The translations under genes and the position numbers were made by a program. Below the pieces are notes generated by a model that worked only from the letters and a program-made list of their open reading frames with translations, did no database searches and had not been told where the DNA came from. 64,000 nt of DNA from Mycolicibacterium celeriflavum (GTDB taxonomy: Bacteria; Actinomycetota; Actinomycetes; Mycobacteriales; Mycobacteriaceae): positions 992,001-1,056,000 of the forward strand of contig NZ_AP022591.1 in NCBI RefSeq assembly GCF_010731795.1, given 5' to 3'. Every line of letters starts with the position of its first letter. Position 1 is the stretch's first letter. Shown in pieces: positions 53,967-62,811 of the stretch.

Positions 53967-55759
53967 TAACATGTGTCGGCCGTCACGGGTGTGTTCTGCT
54001 GCTGGTCCTGCCTCTCCAGCAGCCGCGCGTAGCCGGCGCCCATGCCCAGCAGCACTAGGCCGACCACGATGAACACCACTACCCGGAAGATGCCGTCCAA
54101 GGTGCCGAGATCGAAGAGGAACAGCTTGGCCATCGCGGCGGCGACCAGCGCGAGCCCCCCGCCGATCGGCAGGGACCGATCGGTGCGCGGCAGCCGGGCG
54201 GCGTAGCCGAACAACGCAGCGGCGAGCCCGATCCAGCAGATCGTCGCGGCCATGTGGCCCGCGAAGAACCCTCCGTCGGTGCCGCCGACCAACACGCCGG
54301 CGGTCACCGCGAACGTCGTGACCGCGTATCCCGCCACGGCTGCGGCGACCGCCCACGCCGCGGAATTCCGGCGCGGGAACGACCACACGATCACGGCCGC
54401 GCACGCGGCCAGCAGAACGCTGGCGACCAACGTCGAAATGCCCGCCGCGGCGGCGGTTGCGGTGGCCCGCATCAGCGCGGACGGCGGGGCGTAGCTCAGA
54501 TAGAACCCGGTTCCGATCAGCGCGAAGCCCACGGCGATCGCCCTGGCCGTTGCATCGGGGCGACCTGCCGCCGCCACCACGAGCGCCGTTGCCAGCAGCA
54601 CGGGGCCCGCGATCCGGCCGTCGAACGCCACCAGTACGCAGATCAGCGCGGACACCGCCGACAGCACCGCCCAGATCCGGCGCACGCTGCGGTCCACTCC
54701 GGGCAGCTGCTCACCGACGAGCACGATCGCCAGCAGCGCCGCGGCCAGTGCGGCCGCCATCAGTGCCGCGACGACACGGTCGACGGCCAGCGAGACCGAC
54801 AGCACGGGCAGTACACCCGCCCCTGTGAGCACGGCCATCACCGGCTTGTTCGCGGTGCGGGGCAGCAGGATGAGCGCGCCGGCGATGGCTAGCAGTGCTG
54901 CGATGCCGCACGCACCGGCCAGCCACCGATCGCGCCCGTCGTCGAAATAGACACCCACCAGCGCGGTCAGCAACGGCAGTGTGGCCGCCGCGATGCGGGC
55001 GGCATGCAGCCAGAGCCAGTCCCTGCCGAGTTGTACGGGCAGCGACGCCGCCGACAGCGCGAGCATGAACGCGACGAGCAGCAGCGTGATGCCGCCGACC
55101 ACCACCGGCGCCAGCACCAGCAGCGGTACCAGCACGAGAAGCCCCAGGTGCTCGGAGTTCCAGCGTCGCGCCAACGTGAGGCCGCCTCCCCCGATCACCG
55201 CGGCGATGACCAGCGCGGCGGGTGCGGACACCCACTCATAGATCGTCGTCACCGCGATGACGTCCATGTAGGCGGCGGCGGTGCCGGTCGCGGCCAACGC
55301 GATTGCGCCGACGCGACCGCCGGGTCGGGCGTACAGCCACCGCGCGACGACCACCAGTCCAGCGGCCAGCATCGCTCCGGCCGCGACCCGGATCTCCGGC
55401 CTCAGCACGCCCGCCTGCGCGGCCAGCACCAGCAGGAACACCACTCCGATCAGCGTCACGGCGACACCGGCGACGGCCAGCAGCTTGCCGATCCATCGTT
55501 CGTCCCGCGGCGTTCTGGCGGCCGGAGGAGGCGGCGGAGGCGGGGGCGGCGCGGGTCGAGGCGGCGGGGCGGGTGCCACGTATGGAGGTGAATAGTGAAC
55601 GGGCGCAACGTATTGGGGAACCTGCGGAGGTGGCGGCCACGACGGTGCCAGCAGCCGGTCGAGTTCGGCCAGATCGGTCGAAGCGCGCGCCAACTGCGCT
55701 GAGATGGCGGCGAAATCAGCGGACAGCCGCGCTATGACGGCGCGATGCGGTTCGGTCAT
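53966..55759 (-). CDS. DUF2339 multi-spanning membrane protein
   Basis: A 597-residue membrane protein of unknown function. A short coiled-coil N-terminus (VIARLSADFAAISAQLARAS) and a Pro-rich linker (about 42-85) precede about 15 hydrophobic helices from residue 90, starting with DERWIGKLLAVAGVAVTLIG, the DUF2339 signature. The stop overlaps the dps promoter region. Upstream, 43 bp separate it from the response-regulator stop on the same strand. Confidence 0.85.
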   Translation of the reverse strand: MTEPHRAVIARLSADFAAISAQLARASTDLAELDRLLAPSWPPPPQVPQYVAPVHYSPPYVAPAPPPRPAPPPPPPPPPAARTPRDERWIGKLLAVAGVAVTLIGVVFLLVLAAQAGVLRPEIRVAAGAMLAAGLVVVARWLYARPGGRVGAIALAATGTAAAYMDVIAVTTIYEWVSAPAALVIAAVIGGGGLTLARRWNSEHLGLLVLVPLLVLAPVVVGGITLLLVAFMLALSAASLPVQLGRDWLWLHAARIAAATLPLLTALVGVYFDDGRDRWLAGACGIAALLAIAGALILLPRTANKPVMAVLTGAGVLPVLSVSLAVDRVVAALMAAALAAALLAIVLVGEQLPGVDRSVRRIWAVLSAVSALICVLVAFDGRIAGPVLLATALVVAAAGRPDATARAIAVGFALIGTGFYLSYAPPSALMRATATAAAAGISTLVASVLLAACAAVIVWSFPRRNSAAWAVAAAVAGYAVTTFAVTAGVLVGGTDGGFFAGHMAATICWIGLAAALFGYAARLPRTDRSLPIGGGLALVAAAMAKLFLFDLGTLDGIFRVVVFIVVGLVLLGMGAGYARLLERQDQQQNTPVTADTC

Positions 55760-55802
55760 GGCGTCATCGTCACAGCCGCGACGGCGTCGCGGATGAGTAG
55801 GA

Positions 55803-56453
55803 CTACTCGTCTAGCCCGTGTTCTATCGCGTAGCGGGCCAATTCGACGCGGTTGGCGACCTGCAGCTTGCGGAATGTGGCCTGCACATGGTTCTCGACGG
55901 TGCGGTGACTGAGCGACAGCCGGGCCGCGATCTGCTTGGCGGTCAAGCCTTTGGCCACGTAGCGCAGTATCTCGGTCTCGCGCTCGGTCAGGCTCGGGGT
56001 CTCCGGGCCCGGCGTCTGCGCGATGCGCCGGTACTCCCCCAGCACCAGCCCTGCGAGGCCCGGGGTGAAGACGGCCCGGCCTTCGGCAGTGGCCCGTACC
56101 GCCGCGCCGAGTTCCTGCTTGGAGGCGCTCTTCACCAGATAGCCGGTGGCACCGGCCTTCACGGCTTCGAGCACGTCGTCTCGCTCGTCGGACGCCGACA
56201 GCACCAGAATCTTCGACGACGGCGAAACGGCGAGTACCTCGGCGGTCGCCTGCGCGCCGTCGCCGTCGGCGAGCCGCATGTCCATCACCACGACGTCGGG
56301 CTGGACCGCGAGGGCGCGACGGCGTGCGGCGCCGACGCCGTCGGCGGTGGCGACCACGGTGAAGCCGTCCTCGTCGAGGTCGCGGGCCACCGCGTCGCGC
56401 CAGATGGGATGGTCGTCGACGACCATCACCGTCGGGGTACCGTCAGTTCCCAT
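55803..56453 (-). CDS. NarL/LuxR-family response regulator
   Basis: A 216-residue DNA-binding response regulator. The receiver has Asp13/Asp14 (VMVVDDHP), phospho-acceptor Asp58 (VVVMDMRLADG) and Lys108 (YLVKSAS). The C-terminal LuxR helix-turn-helix is LTERETEILRYVAKGLTAKQ followed by LSHRTVENHVQATFRKL. It overlaps the kinase gene by 28 bp, so they form one two-component system, similar in type to MacSR of corynebacteria. Confidence 0.93.
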   Translation of the reverse strand: MGTDGTPTVMVVDDHPIWRDAVARDLDEDGFTVVATADGVGAARRRALAVQPDVVVMDMRLADGDGAQATAEVLAVSPSSKILVLSASDERDDVLEAVKAGATGYLVKSASKQELGAAVRATAEGRAVFTPGLAGLVLGEYRRIAQTPGPETPSLTERETEILRYVAKGLTAKQIAARLSLSHRTVENHVQATFRKLQVANRVELARYAIEHGLDE

Positions 56454-57553
56454 TCCGTCCCGCTTTCCGGCCCGGTGCTCAGCTTGGCGCTGCCACCGAG
56501 CCAGTTCATCCTTCCCACAATCGATTTCGCTACCCCTATCCGTCCCTCGCGCACCGCCTCGTCGAGCCGGCCGTCGGCGATTCCGGTGCCGTCGTCACGG
56601 ATGCTCACGGTGACCGTATCGCCGAGGTCCTCGAGCAGCACGTAGGCGTGGGCATCGGGCCCGGCGTGGGCCGCCACGTTGTCGAGCGCGTTGGCGGCCG
56701 CCGCGTACAACTCGGTGGCGACGCCGGCTTCGAGCAGCACCGGGTCGGCGGGCAGGCTCACCGAGACACGGTCCGACGCGCGTTGGCGCAGTAGCGCACC
56801 GACGTCGGTCGTCGCACCGAGGCGTGGTTCGCCCTCCCCGGAGCTGATCAGCCTGCGCAGCGCGCGCTCCTGCTCTCCCGCTAGCTCTGCGAGTTCAGCT
56901 GTCGCACCGCCAATTTCGCGGCCGCGACGGGACACCAGTGCGAGCACCTGGATCGCGCCGTCGTGCACCTCGCGCGACAACCGCTCCCGCTCCTGATGCG
57001 CCGCCGCCAGCCGCGCCGCCTGCTCCAGTTCGGCGTGTGCCCGGCGCGCGGTCTGCGCGGCCATGCCGACCGCGAGGCCGACGGCGAGCTCGATGACGAT
57101 CGTCGCGTTGCGGCCGAGGTCGTAGTTGATGAAGCCCTTGACCACCGTGCTGGCGATCATCACCACCACCCCGGTCAGCATCCCGGCGATGGGGCCGGCG
57201 ACGATCGCCGCCGAGATGGTGGCATTGGTCGCCCACAGCGTTGTCGGCCAGGACTGGTTGTCCAAAGCCCACTGCGGCGACGCGACCACCTCGGTCGACA
57301 GGATCAACCCGACCACGACGGCGATTTCGGCCAGCACCCACGCCGGACGTCGTCCGAACCCCTGCAGATAGGCCACCGCGCACGCGGCGCTCCAGGCGAG
57401 TAACGAGGCGAACAGAAACCACGCCACGCCCGGCCGATCCAGATCGCCGTTGACCGACACTTGAAACCCGAGCGCATACACGCAACTCAACAGCCGGAAA
57501 ACCTGCGCCGCACGCCACAGCGGCGCAGCCGGGTCCGGGCCGCTTTTCACCAC
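56426..57553 (-). CDS. Sensor histidine kinase (MacS/DUF5931-like)
   Basis: A membrane histidine kinase of 375 residues. Five to six helices (about 20-165) carry the DUF5931-type sensor, followed by a HisKA_3 domain with His197 (LSREVHDGAIQVLALV) and a HATPase_c domain (NALDNVAAHAG; DDGTGIADG; GTEWELTVPRR). The signal is unknown; the lack of a large external loop suggests sensing in the membrane. GTG 57553 has GGAGG nearby. It is translated with the response regulator. Confidence 0.92.
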   Translation of the reverse strand: MVKSGPDPAAPLWRAAQVFRLLSCVYALGFQVSVNGDLDRPGVAWFLFASLLAWSAACAVAYLQGFGRRPAWVLAEIAVVVGLILSTEVVASPQWALDNQSWPTTLWATNATISAAIVAGPIAGMLTGVVVMIASTVVKGFINYDLGRNATIVIELAVGLAVGMAAQTARRAHAELEQAARLAAAHQERERLSREVHDGAIQVLALVSRRGREIGGATAELAELAGEQERALRRLISSGEGEPRLGATTDVGALLRQRASDRVSVSLPADPVLLEAGVATELYAAAANALDNVAAHAGPDAHAYVLLEDLGDTVTVSIRDDGTGIADGRLDEAVREGRIGVAKSIVGRMNWLGGSAKLSTGPESGTEWELTVPRR

Positions 57554-57655
57554 GACACCGCCTCCGCATCGCTGCGTTCGATTGGCCGTTTCACTTACGA
57601 CCGGACTGCCGGATATCTACGATACGTCTTCTGGTAATGCTCAAGAGGATTGATT

Positions 57656-57982
57656 ATGGATGCGCCAACTCGTAGTGCCACGAAATTGCTTCTCGCCGCC
57701 TGCGCGGCGGCGGCCTCATGGTTTTGCTTTTCTGCCGTTCCTGCTGGCGCCGAGCCCACCGACTTTGCGACCCCCGGCCCGACCACCGAGGAGTCCAACG
57801 TCCTCCCCGTGGCGGATGTGCTCGAAGGAATGTGGAGTGAGTACGTGCCTCCTGATGCAGTGTCGCCGGGCCCGATAGGGTCGGCTGATCGATTCATTGA
57901 GCAATTCGTGCCCACCACCACGCAGATTCGCGACTTCTTTGTGTTCCTCGATCAATTCCGGCCACTGGCGACTGGACGCTGA
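57656..57982 (+). CDS. Small secreted protein
   Basis: A 108-residue exported protein. The signal peptide (MDAPTRSATKLLLAACAAAA...) ends at PAGA-EP. The mature 75 residues are acidic and Pro-rich (VADVLEGMWSEYVPPDAVSP) with a hydrophobic end (IRDFFVFLDQFRPL). No lipobox or repeats. ATG 57656 is set by AGAGGA six bases upstream; a TTG six bases earlier is in frame. Function unknown. Confidence 0.72.
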   Translation: MDAPTRSATKLLLAACAAAASWFCFSAVPAGAEPTDFATPGPTTEESNVLPVADVLEGMWSEYVPPDAVSPGPIGSADRFIEQFVPTTTQIRDFFVFLDQFRPLATGR

Positions 57983-58057
57983 CGCAGCCATCTGATCCAC
58001 CCCGAATCGATACCGAAACGCGACGGCGATTCCATTCCGCTGTGCCAAACTGCGCCA

Positions 58058-58663
58058 ATGGAAAACACCGCACCGCCCAGCTTGCTGCGGCATCTCTGGA
58101 AGACCACCCTGCTCTCCGGCATTCTCGCCGTCGCTCTCGGCGTGCTCGTCTGGCTGTGGCCGGGTAAGACCATCGTCATTGCAGCGATCTTCTTCGGGGC
58201 ATACCTGCTGATCGCCGGCATCGCTCAGGTGATTTTCGCGTTCAGCCTGCATGTCTCGGCGGGCGGCCGGGTGCTGCTGTTCATCTCCGGCGCCGCGGCC
58301 CTGATCCTTGCCGTGCTGTGCTTCCGCAGTTTGCAGGAATCGATTCTGCTGTTGGCGATCTGGATCGGCGTCGGGTTCATCTTCCGTGGTGTGGCGACGG
58401 CGGTATCGGCGATCAGCGACCCGACTCTGCCGGGGCGGGTGTGGGAGATCATCGTCGGCGTGATCAGCCTCATCGCGGGCGTCGTGATGCTGGCGGCGCC
58501 GTTCGAGTCGCTTGCGATCCTCACCGTGGTGGCCGGCATCTCGCTGATCGTCATCGGCGTCTTCGAGATCGTCTCCGCATTCGGAATCCGCAAGGCCTCG
58601 AAGAACCTCGACGCCCCGGGTGGTTCTGCGGCCTCACCTGCGGCGGAAGCACCGGTGAGCTAA
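58058..58663 (+). CDS. HdeD-like DUF308 membrane protein (Rv1624c-like)
   Basis: A 201-residue protein with six membrane helices arranged as three DUF308 hairpin pairs (GVLVWLWPGKTIVIAAIFFG; GAAALILAVLCFRSLQESIL; GVVMLAAPFESLAILTVVAG). HdeD relatives are linked to acid stress. The position next to cydA matches the M. tuberculosis order. A weak -10 (CAAACT) lies six bases before the ATG. Confidence 0.85.
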   Translation: MENTAPPSLLRHLWKTTLLSGILAVALGVLVWLWPGKTIVIAAIFFGAYLLIAGIAQVIFAFSLHVSAGGRVLLFISGAAALILAVLCFRSLQESILLLAIWIGVGFIFRGVATAVSAISDPTLPGRVWEIIVGVISLIAGVVMLAAPFESLAILTVVAGISLIVIGVFEIVSAFGIRKASKNLDAPGGSAASPAAEAPVS

Positions 58664-58725
58664 CCCACACTGACGTCTACTACACCCTGTCGTAGGCTGT
58701 ACTGACAGCCACGAAAGAGGGTGAG

Positions 58726-60180
58726 ATGGACGCGCTCGATGTGTCGCGGTGGCAGTTCGGCATCACCACCGTCTACCACTTCATCTTCGTGCCGCTGACC
58801 ATCGGACTGGCGCCGCTGATCGCGGGCATGCAGACGGCGTGGCTGATCACCGGAGACACCGCCTGGTACCGCCTGACCCGCTTCTTCGGCAAGCTTTTCC
58901 TGATCAACTTCGCCCTCGGCGTAGCCACCGGCATCGTTCAGGAATTCCAGTTCGGCATGAACTGGAGCGAGTACTCGCGGTTCGTCGGCGACGTTTTCGG
59001 CGCGCCGTTGGCGATGGAAGGGTTGGCCGCTTTCTTCTTCGAGTCGACGTTCCTCGGGTTGTGGATCTTCGGGTGGACCCGACTCCCTCGACTCGTCCAT
59101 CTCGCCTGCATCTGGGTGGTCGCGATCGCAGTCAACCTGTCGGCCTTCTTCATCATCGCCGCGAACTCGTGGATGCAGCATCCCGTCGGCGCCCGCTTCA
59201 ACCCGGAATCCGGTCGCGCGGAACTGACCAGCATCGTCGCGCTGTTCACCAACAACACGGCGATCGCCGCGTTCGCGCACGCGGTGTTCGGGGCGTTCCT
59301 GACCGCAGGCACGTTCGTCGCCGGCGTGTGTGTTTGGTGGATGCTGCGCGCACGACGGGAGAGCCAGCCCGAGGCGCACACGATGTTCCGGCCCGCGGCG
59401 ATCATGGGCTGCCTGATCGTGCTGGCGTCGACGGTCGGCCTCGTTCTCACCGGCGATGTTCAAGGCAAGTTGATGTTCGAACAGCAGCCGATGAAGATGG
59501 CCTCCGCGGAATCGTTGTGCCACAGCGCAACCGATCCCGACTTTTCCGTGCTCACCGTCGGCACCCACAACAACTGCGACAGCGTCGTTCATCTCATCGA
59601 GGTGCCTTACGTGTTGCCGTTCCTGGCGCAAGGTGAGTTCGACGGCGTCCACCTCGAGGGCGTCAAGGACCTTCAAGAGCAGTACGTGGAGAAGTTCGGC
59701 CCCGGCGACTACCGGCCCAACCTGTTCGTGACGTACTGGTCGTTCCGCGCGATGATCGGCTTGCTCGCCGTCCCGGTGCTGTTCGCGCTGACGGTGCTCT
59801 GGCTGACGCGCGGCGGCCGAATCCCACAGGCGCGCTGGATTTCCCGATTCGCGTTGCTGACGCTGCCCGCTCCCTTCTTGGCCAACAGCGCCGGTTGGGT
59901 CTTCACCGAGATAGGCCGTCAACCCTGGGTGGTGGTACCCAATCCGACCGGGGACCCGATGATCCGGCTCACCGTCGCCGACGGGGTGTCCGGGCATCCG
60001 GTCGGCCTGGTCGTGTTGTCGTTGGCGGCCTTCACCCTGGTGTACGCGGTTCTGGCCGTCATCTGGTTCTGGCTGATCCGCCGCTACACCGTCGAAGGAC
60101 CGCAGGAGCACGACACCGAACCCGCTGCGCCGCTGCCCCCCGGTGACGACGAGGTGGCGCCGCTGTCGTTTGCGTATTGA
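58726..60180 (+). CDS. cydA: Cytochrome bd ubiquinol/menaquinol oxidase subunit I
   Basis: The haem-bearing subunit of the high-affinity bd oxidase, 484 residues, nine helices. His18 (VYHF) and His185 (FAHAVFGAFL) are haem ligands, and Glu98 and Glu106 (AMEGLAAFFFES) lie in the proton path, all one less than in E. coli. The Q-loop is the short type. It supports respiration at low oxygen and under inhibition of the bcc-aa3 chain. ATG 58726 follows AGAGGGTGAG. It is the first gene of cydABDC. Confidence 0.97.
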   Translation: MDALDVSRWQFGITTVYHFIFVPLTIGLAPLIAGMQTAWLITGDTAWYRLTRFFGKLFLINFALGVATGIVQEFQFGMNWSEYSRFVGDVFGAPLAMEGLAAFFFESTFLGLWIFGWTRLPRLVHLACIWVVAIAVNLSAFFIIAANSWMQHPVGARFNPESGRAELTSIVALFTNNTAIAAFAHAVFGAFLTAGTFVAGVCVWWMLRARRESQPEAHTMFRPAAIMGCLIVLASTVGLVLTGDVQGKLMFEQQPMKMASAESLCHSATDPDFSVLTVGTHNNCDSVVHLIEVPYVLPFLAQGEFDGVHLEGVKDLQEQYVEKFGPGDYRPNLFVTYWSFRAMIGLLAVPVLFALTVLWLTRGGRIPQARWISRFALLTLPAPFLANSAGWVFTEIGRQPWVVVPNPTGDPMIRLTVADGVSGHPVGLVVLSLAAFTLVYAVLAVIWFWLIRRYTVEGPQEHDTEPAAPLPPGDDEVAPLSFAY

Positions 60181-60196
60181 GAGGATGTGATCGGCA

Positions 60197-61237
60197 ATGG
60201 CGCTGCAGGACTGGTGGTTCGTCGTGATGGCGGGCCTGTTCCTCGGCTTCTTCGTTCTCGAGGGGTTCGACTTCGGCGTCGGCATGCTGATGGGACTGTT
60301 CGGCCGCGCGGCCTCCGATGATCCCGAGCGGCACCGCAGGGCCGCGCTGAACACCATCGGCCCGGTCTGGGACGGCAACGAGGTCTGGCTGATCACCGCC
60401 GGCGGCGCGATGTTCGCCGCGTTCCCCGACTGGTACGCGACGATGTTCTCGGGGCTCTACCTGCCGCTGCTCGCGATCCTGGTCTCGATGATTCTGCGGG
60501 TGGTGGCCATCGAATGGCGCGGCAAGATCGACGACGCGGACTGGCGCAGGTGGGCCGACGTCGGGATCGCGGTCGGGTCGTGGGTGCCCGCCGTACTGTG
60601 GGGCGTCGCGTTCGCGGCACTTGTGCGCGGGCTTCCGGTGGACGCCGACAAGCGGATGCACGCCGGGATCCTCGATCTGCTCAACGGCTATACCCTGCTC
60701 GGCGGACTTGCCACGGCCGGTCTGTTCCTGTGGCACGGCGCCGTGTTCGTGGCGCTGAAAACCGATGGTGCGGTGAAGGATGACGCGCTGCGGTTCGCGC
60801 ACCGGCTGGCGCTGCCCGTGACCGCGGTGCTGGCGGCGTTCGGGTTGTGGACTCAACTGGCGCACGGAAAGAGCTGGACCTGGATCGTGTTGCTGGTCGC
60901 CGGATCCGCCCAACTGGTCGCGGTCGACCGGGTGTGGCGCCGCAGTGGAGAAGGGTGGGCCTTCGCGTGCACGACGGTCGTCGTCGCGGCGCTGGTGGTG
61001 TTGTTCTTCGGCACGATGTACCCGAACCTGGTGCCGTCGACGATCGATCCCGCCTTCAGCCTGACAGTCGACAACGCGTCCTCGAGCCCGTACACGTTGA
61101 CGATCATGAGTTGGGCGGCACTGGTGTTCGCGCCGCTGGTGCTGCTGTATCAGGGGTGGACGTATTGGGTGTTCCGGCAGCGCATCTCCGCCGAGGAGAT
61201 TCCGGCTTCCGCGGGATTGACCCGACGGCTGCCGTGA
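60197..61237 (+). CDS. cydB: Cytochrome bd oxidase subunit II
   Basis: The second membrane subunit, 346 residues with about nine helices: FFVLEGFDFGVGMLMGLFGR near the start and TIGPVWDGNEVWLITAGGAM are CydB signatures. It begins 16 bp after cydA and overlaps cydD by four bases. Confidence 0.97.
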   Translation: MALQDWWFVVMAGLFLGFFVLEGFDFGVGMLMGLFGRAASDDPERHRRAALNTIGPVWDGNEVWLITAGGAMFAAFPDWYATMFSGLYLPLLAILVSMILRVVAIEWRGKIDDADWRRWADVGIAVGSWVPAVLWGVAFAALVRGLPVDADKRMHAGILDLLNGYTLLGGLATAGLFLWHGAVFVALKTDGAVKDDALRFAHRLALPVTAVLAAFGLWTQLAHGKSWTWIVLLVAGSAQLVAVDRVWRRSGEGWAFACTTVVVAALVVLFFGTMYPNLVPSTIDPAFSLTVDNASSSPYTLTIMSWAALVFAPLVLLYQGWTYWVFRQRISAEEIPASAGLTRRLP

Positions 61238-62811
61238 ACCTGTGGCGGGCCTCCGAGGCGATGCGGCGCTACCTCGTCGCCTCGGTGATGTGCGGCACGA
61301 CCATCACAGCCGCGACGATCGGCGCGGCGGTGGTGCTGGCCGACATCGTGGCCGGCGTGATCACCGAACCCGCGACTCGCGACGTCCGGCACTGGGTCGC
61401 CCTGCTCGCAGTTCTGCTCGGGCTGTGGGGAATCCGCACCTTCGCGCACTGGCTTCAGGGCAGGCTGGCCTCGACGGGGGCGACGCGTGTCATCGCCGAT
61501 CTGGCGGGTCAGGTGTTGCGCGCGGTAACCGCGCTGCCGCCGCGGCGACTCGCCGTCGAACGCGACACCGCCGCCGCACTGGTCACCCGGGGCCTGGACG
61601 GTCTGCGGCCGTTCCTCACCGCATATCTGCCCGCGGTGTTCCTGGCGGGGATCCTCACCCCCGCAGCGGTGCTGGTGATCGCGGCCGTCGACTGGCGCTC
61701 TGCGCTCATCGTGCTGGTCGCGCTGCCGCTCGTCCCGGTGTTCATGGTGCTGATCGGGTTGCTGACCAAGGACCGCTCCGAGGCGGCGCTCGCAGCGATG
61801 ACCACATTGCAATCACGGTTGCTCGACCTGGTGGCCGGCATGCCCACGCTACGGGCGTTGGGACGCCTCGACGGTTCGGTCGCTCGCATCACCGAACTCG
61901 CTGCGGCACATCGTCGTTCGACGATGTCCACGCTGCGGATCGCGTTCCTGTCCGCGCTGGTCCTCGAACTTCTGGCCACGTTGGGCGTCGCACTGGTCGC
62001 CGTCGGTATCGGACTGCGACTGGTATTCGGCGAGATGACACTGACCGCCGGGCTCACCGCGCTGCTGCTCGCGCCGGAAGTGTTCTGGCCGCTGCGCCGG
62101 GTGGGGGTCGAGTTCCATGCCGCTCAGGACGGTAAAACGGCCGCCGACGCCGCATTTCGACTCCTCGATGCACTGCCGCAGCGGTCGGCGGGAACCAAGA
62201 CCGTCCGGGCGGCCGGTGCCACCATCCACCTCGAGGCGCTCGACGCGGATGTGGAACCGGGGCGGGTGACGGTGCTGACGGGCCCCAACGGCGCCGGTAA
62301 GTCGACACTGCTGCACACGATCCTCGGGCTGCATCCGGGACAGGTTTCGGTCGGCGGGATCGATGTCGGCGACCTCGACCAGCGGGCGTGGTGGGACCAG
62401 ATCGCCTGGCTGCCACATCGTCCGGTGCTGGTGCCTGGCAGTGTACGCGCCAACCTCGAGATCTTCGGCCCGCTGCCGGACCTTGAAGGCACCTGTCGCG
62501 CAGCTGGTTTCGACGAGGTGCTTGCCACGCTTCCCGAGGGGCTGGACACTGTGCTCGGTCGCGACGGCTCGGGGCTGTCACTCGGCCAACGCCAACGGTT
62601 GGGGCTGGCCCGGGCACTTGGCTCGACCGCGCCGGTACTGCTGCTCGACGAACCGACCTCACACCTCGATGCGGCGATGGAGGCGCGGGTGCTCGAAGCG
62701 ATCGTCGCGCGGGCGCGGGCCGGCGCCACCGTGCTGGTCGTCGGCCACCGAGATCCAGTGCGCGCGATCGGCGATCAGGTGCTGACGCTGGGAGAGCTGG
62801 TCGATGCGTGA
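61234..62811 (+). CDS. cydD: ABC transporter CydD, cytochrome bd assembly
   Basis: Half of the CydDC exporter needed for cytochrome bd assembly (thiol and haem-linked transport), 525 residues. Six helices (about 10-300) precede the ATPase: Walker A GPNGAGKSTLLHTILG, signature LSLGQRQRLGLARAL, Walker B VLLLDEPTSHLD. The start is GTG 61234, overlapping the cydB stop (GTGA). Confidence 0.95.
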   Translation: MNLWRASEAMRRYLVASVMCGTTITAATIGAAVVLADIVAGVITEPATRDVRHWVALLAVLLGLWGIRTFAHWLQGRLASTGATRVIADLAGQVLRAVTALPPRRLAVERDTAAALVTRGLDGLRPFLTAYLPAVFLAGILTPAAVLVIAAVDWRSALIVLVALPLVPVFMVLIGLLTKDRSEAALAAMTTLQSRLLDLVAGMPTLRALGRLDGSVARITELAAAHRRSTMSTLRIAFLSALVLELLATLGVALVAVGIGLRLVFGEMTLTAGLTALLLAPEVFWPLRRVGVEFHAAQDGKTAADAAFRLLDALPQRSAGTKTVRAAGATIHLEALDADVEPGRVTVLTGPNGAGKSTLLHTILGLHPGQVSVGGIDVGDLDQRAWWDQIAWLPHRPVLVPGSVRANLEIFGPLPDLEGTCRAAGFDEVLATLPEGLDTVLGRDGSGLSLGQRQRLGLARALGSTAPVLLLDEPTSHLDAAMEARVLEAIVARARAGATVLVVGHRDPVRAIGDQVLTLGELVDA

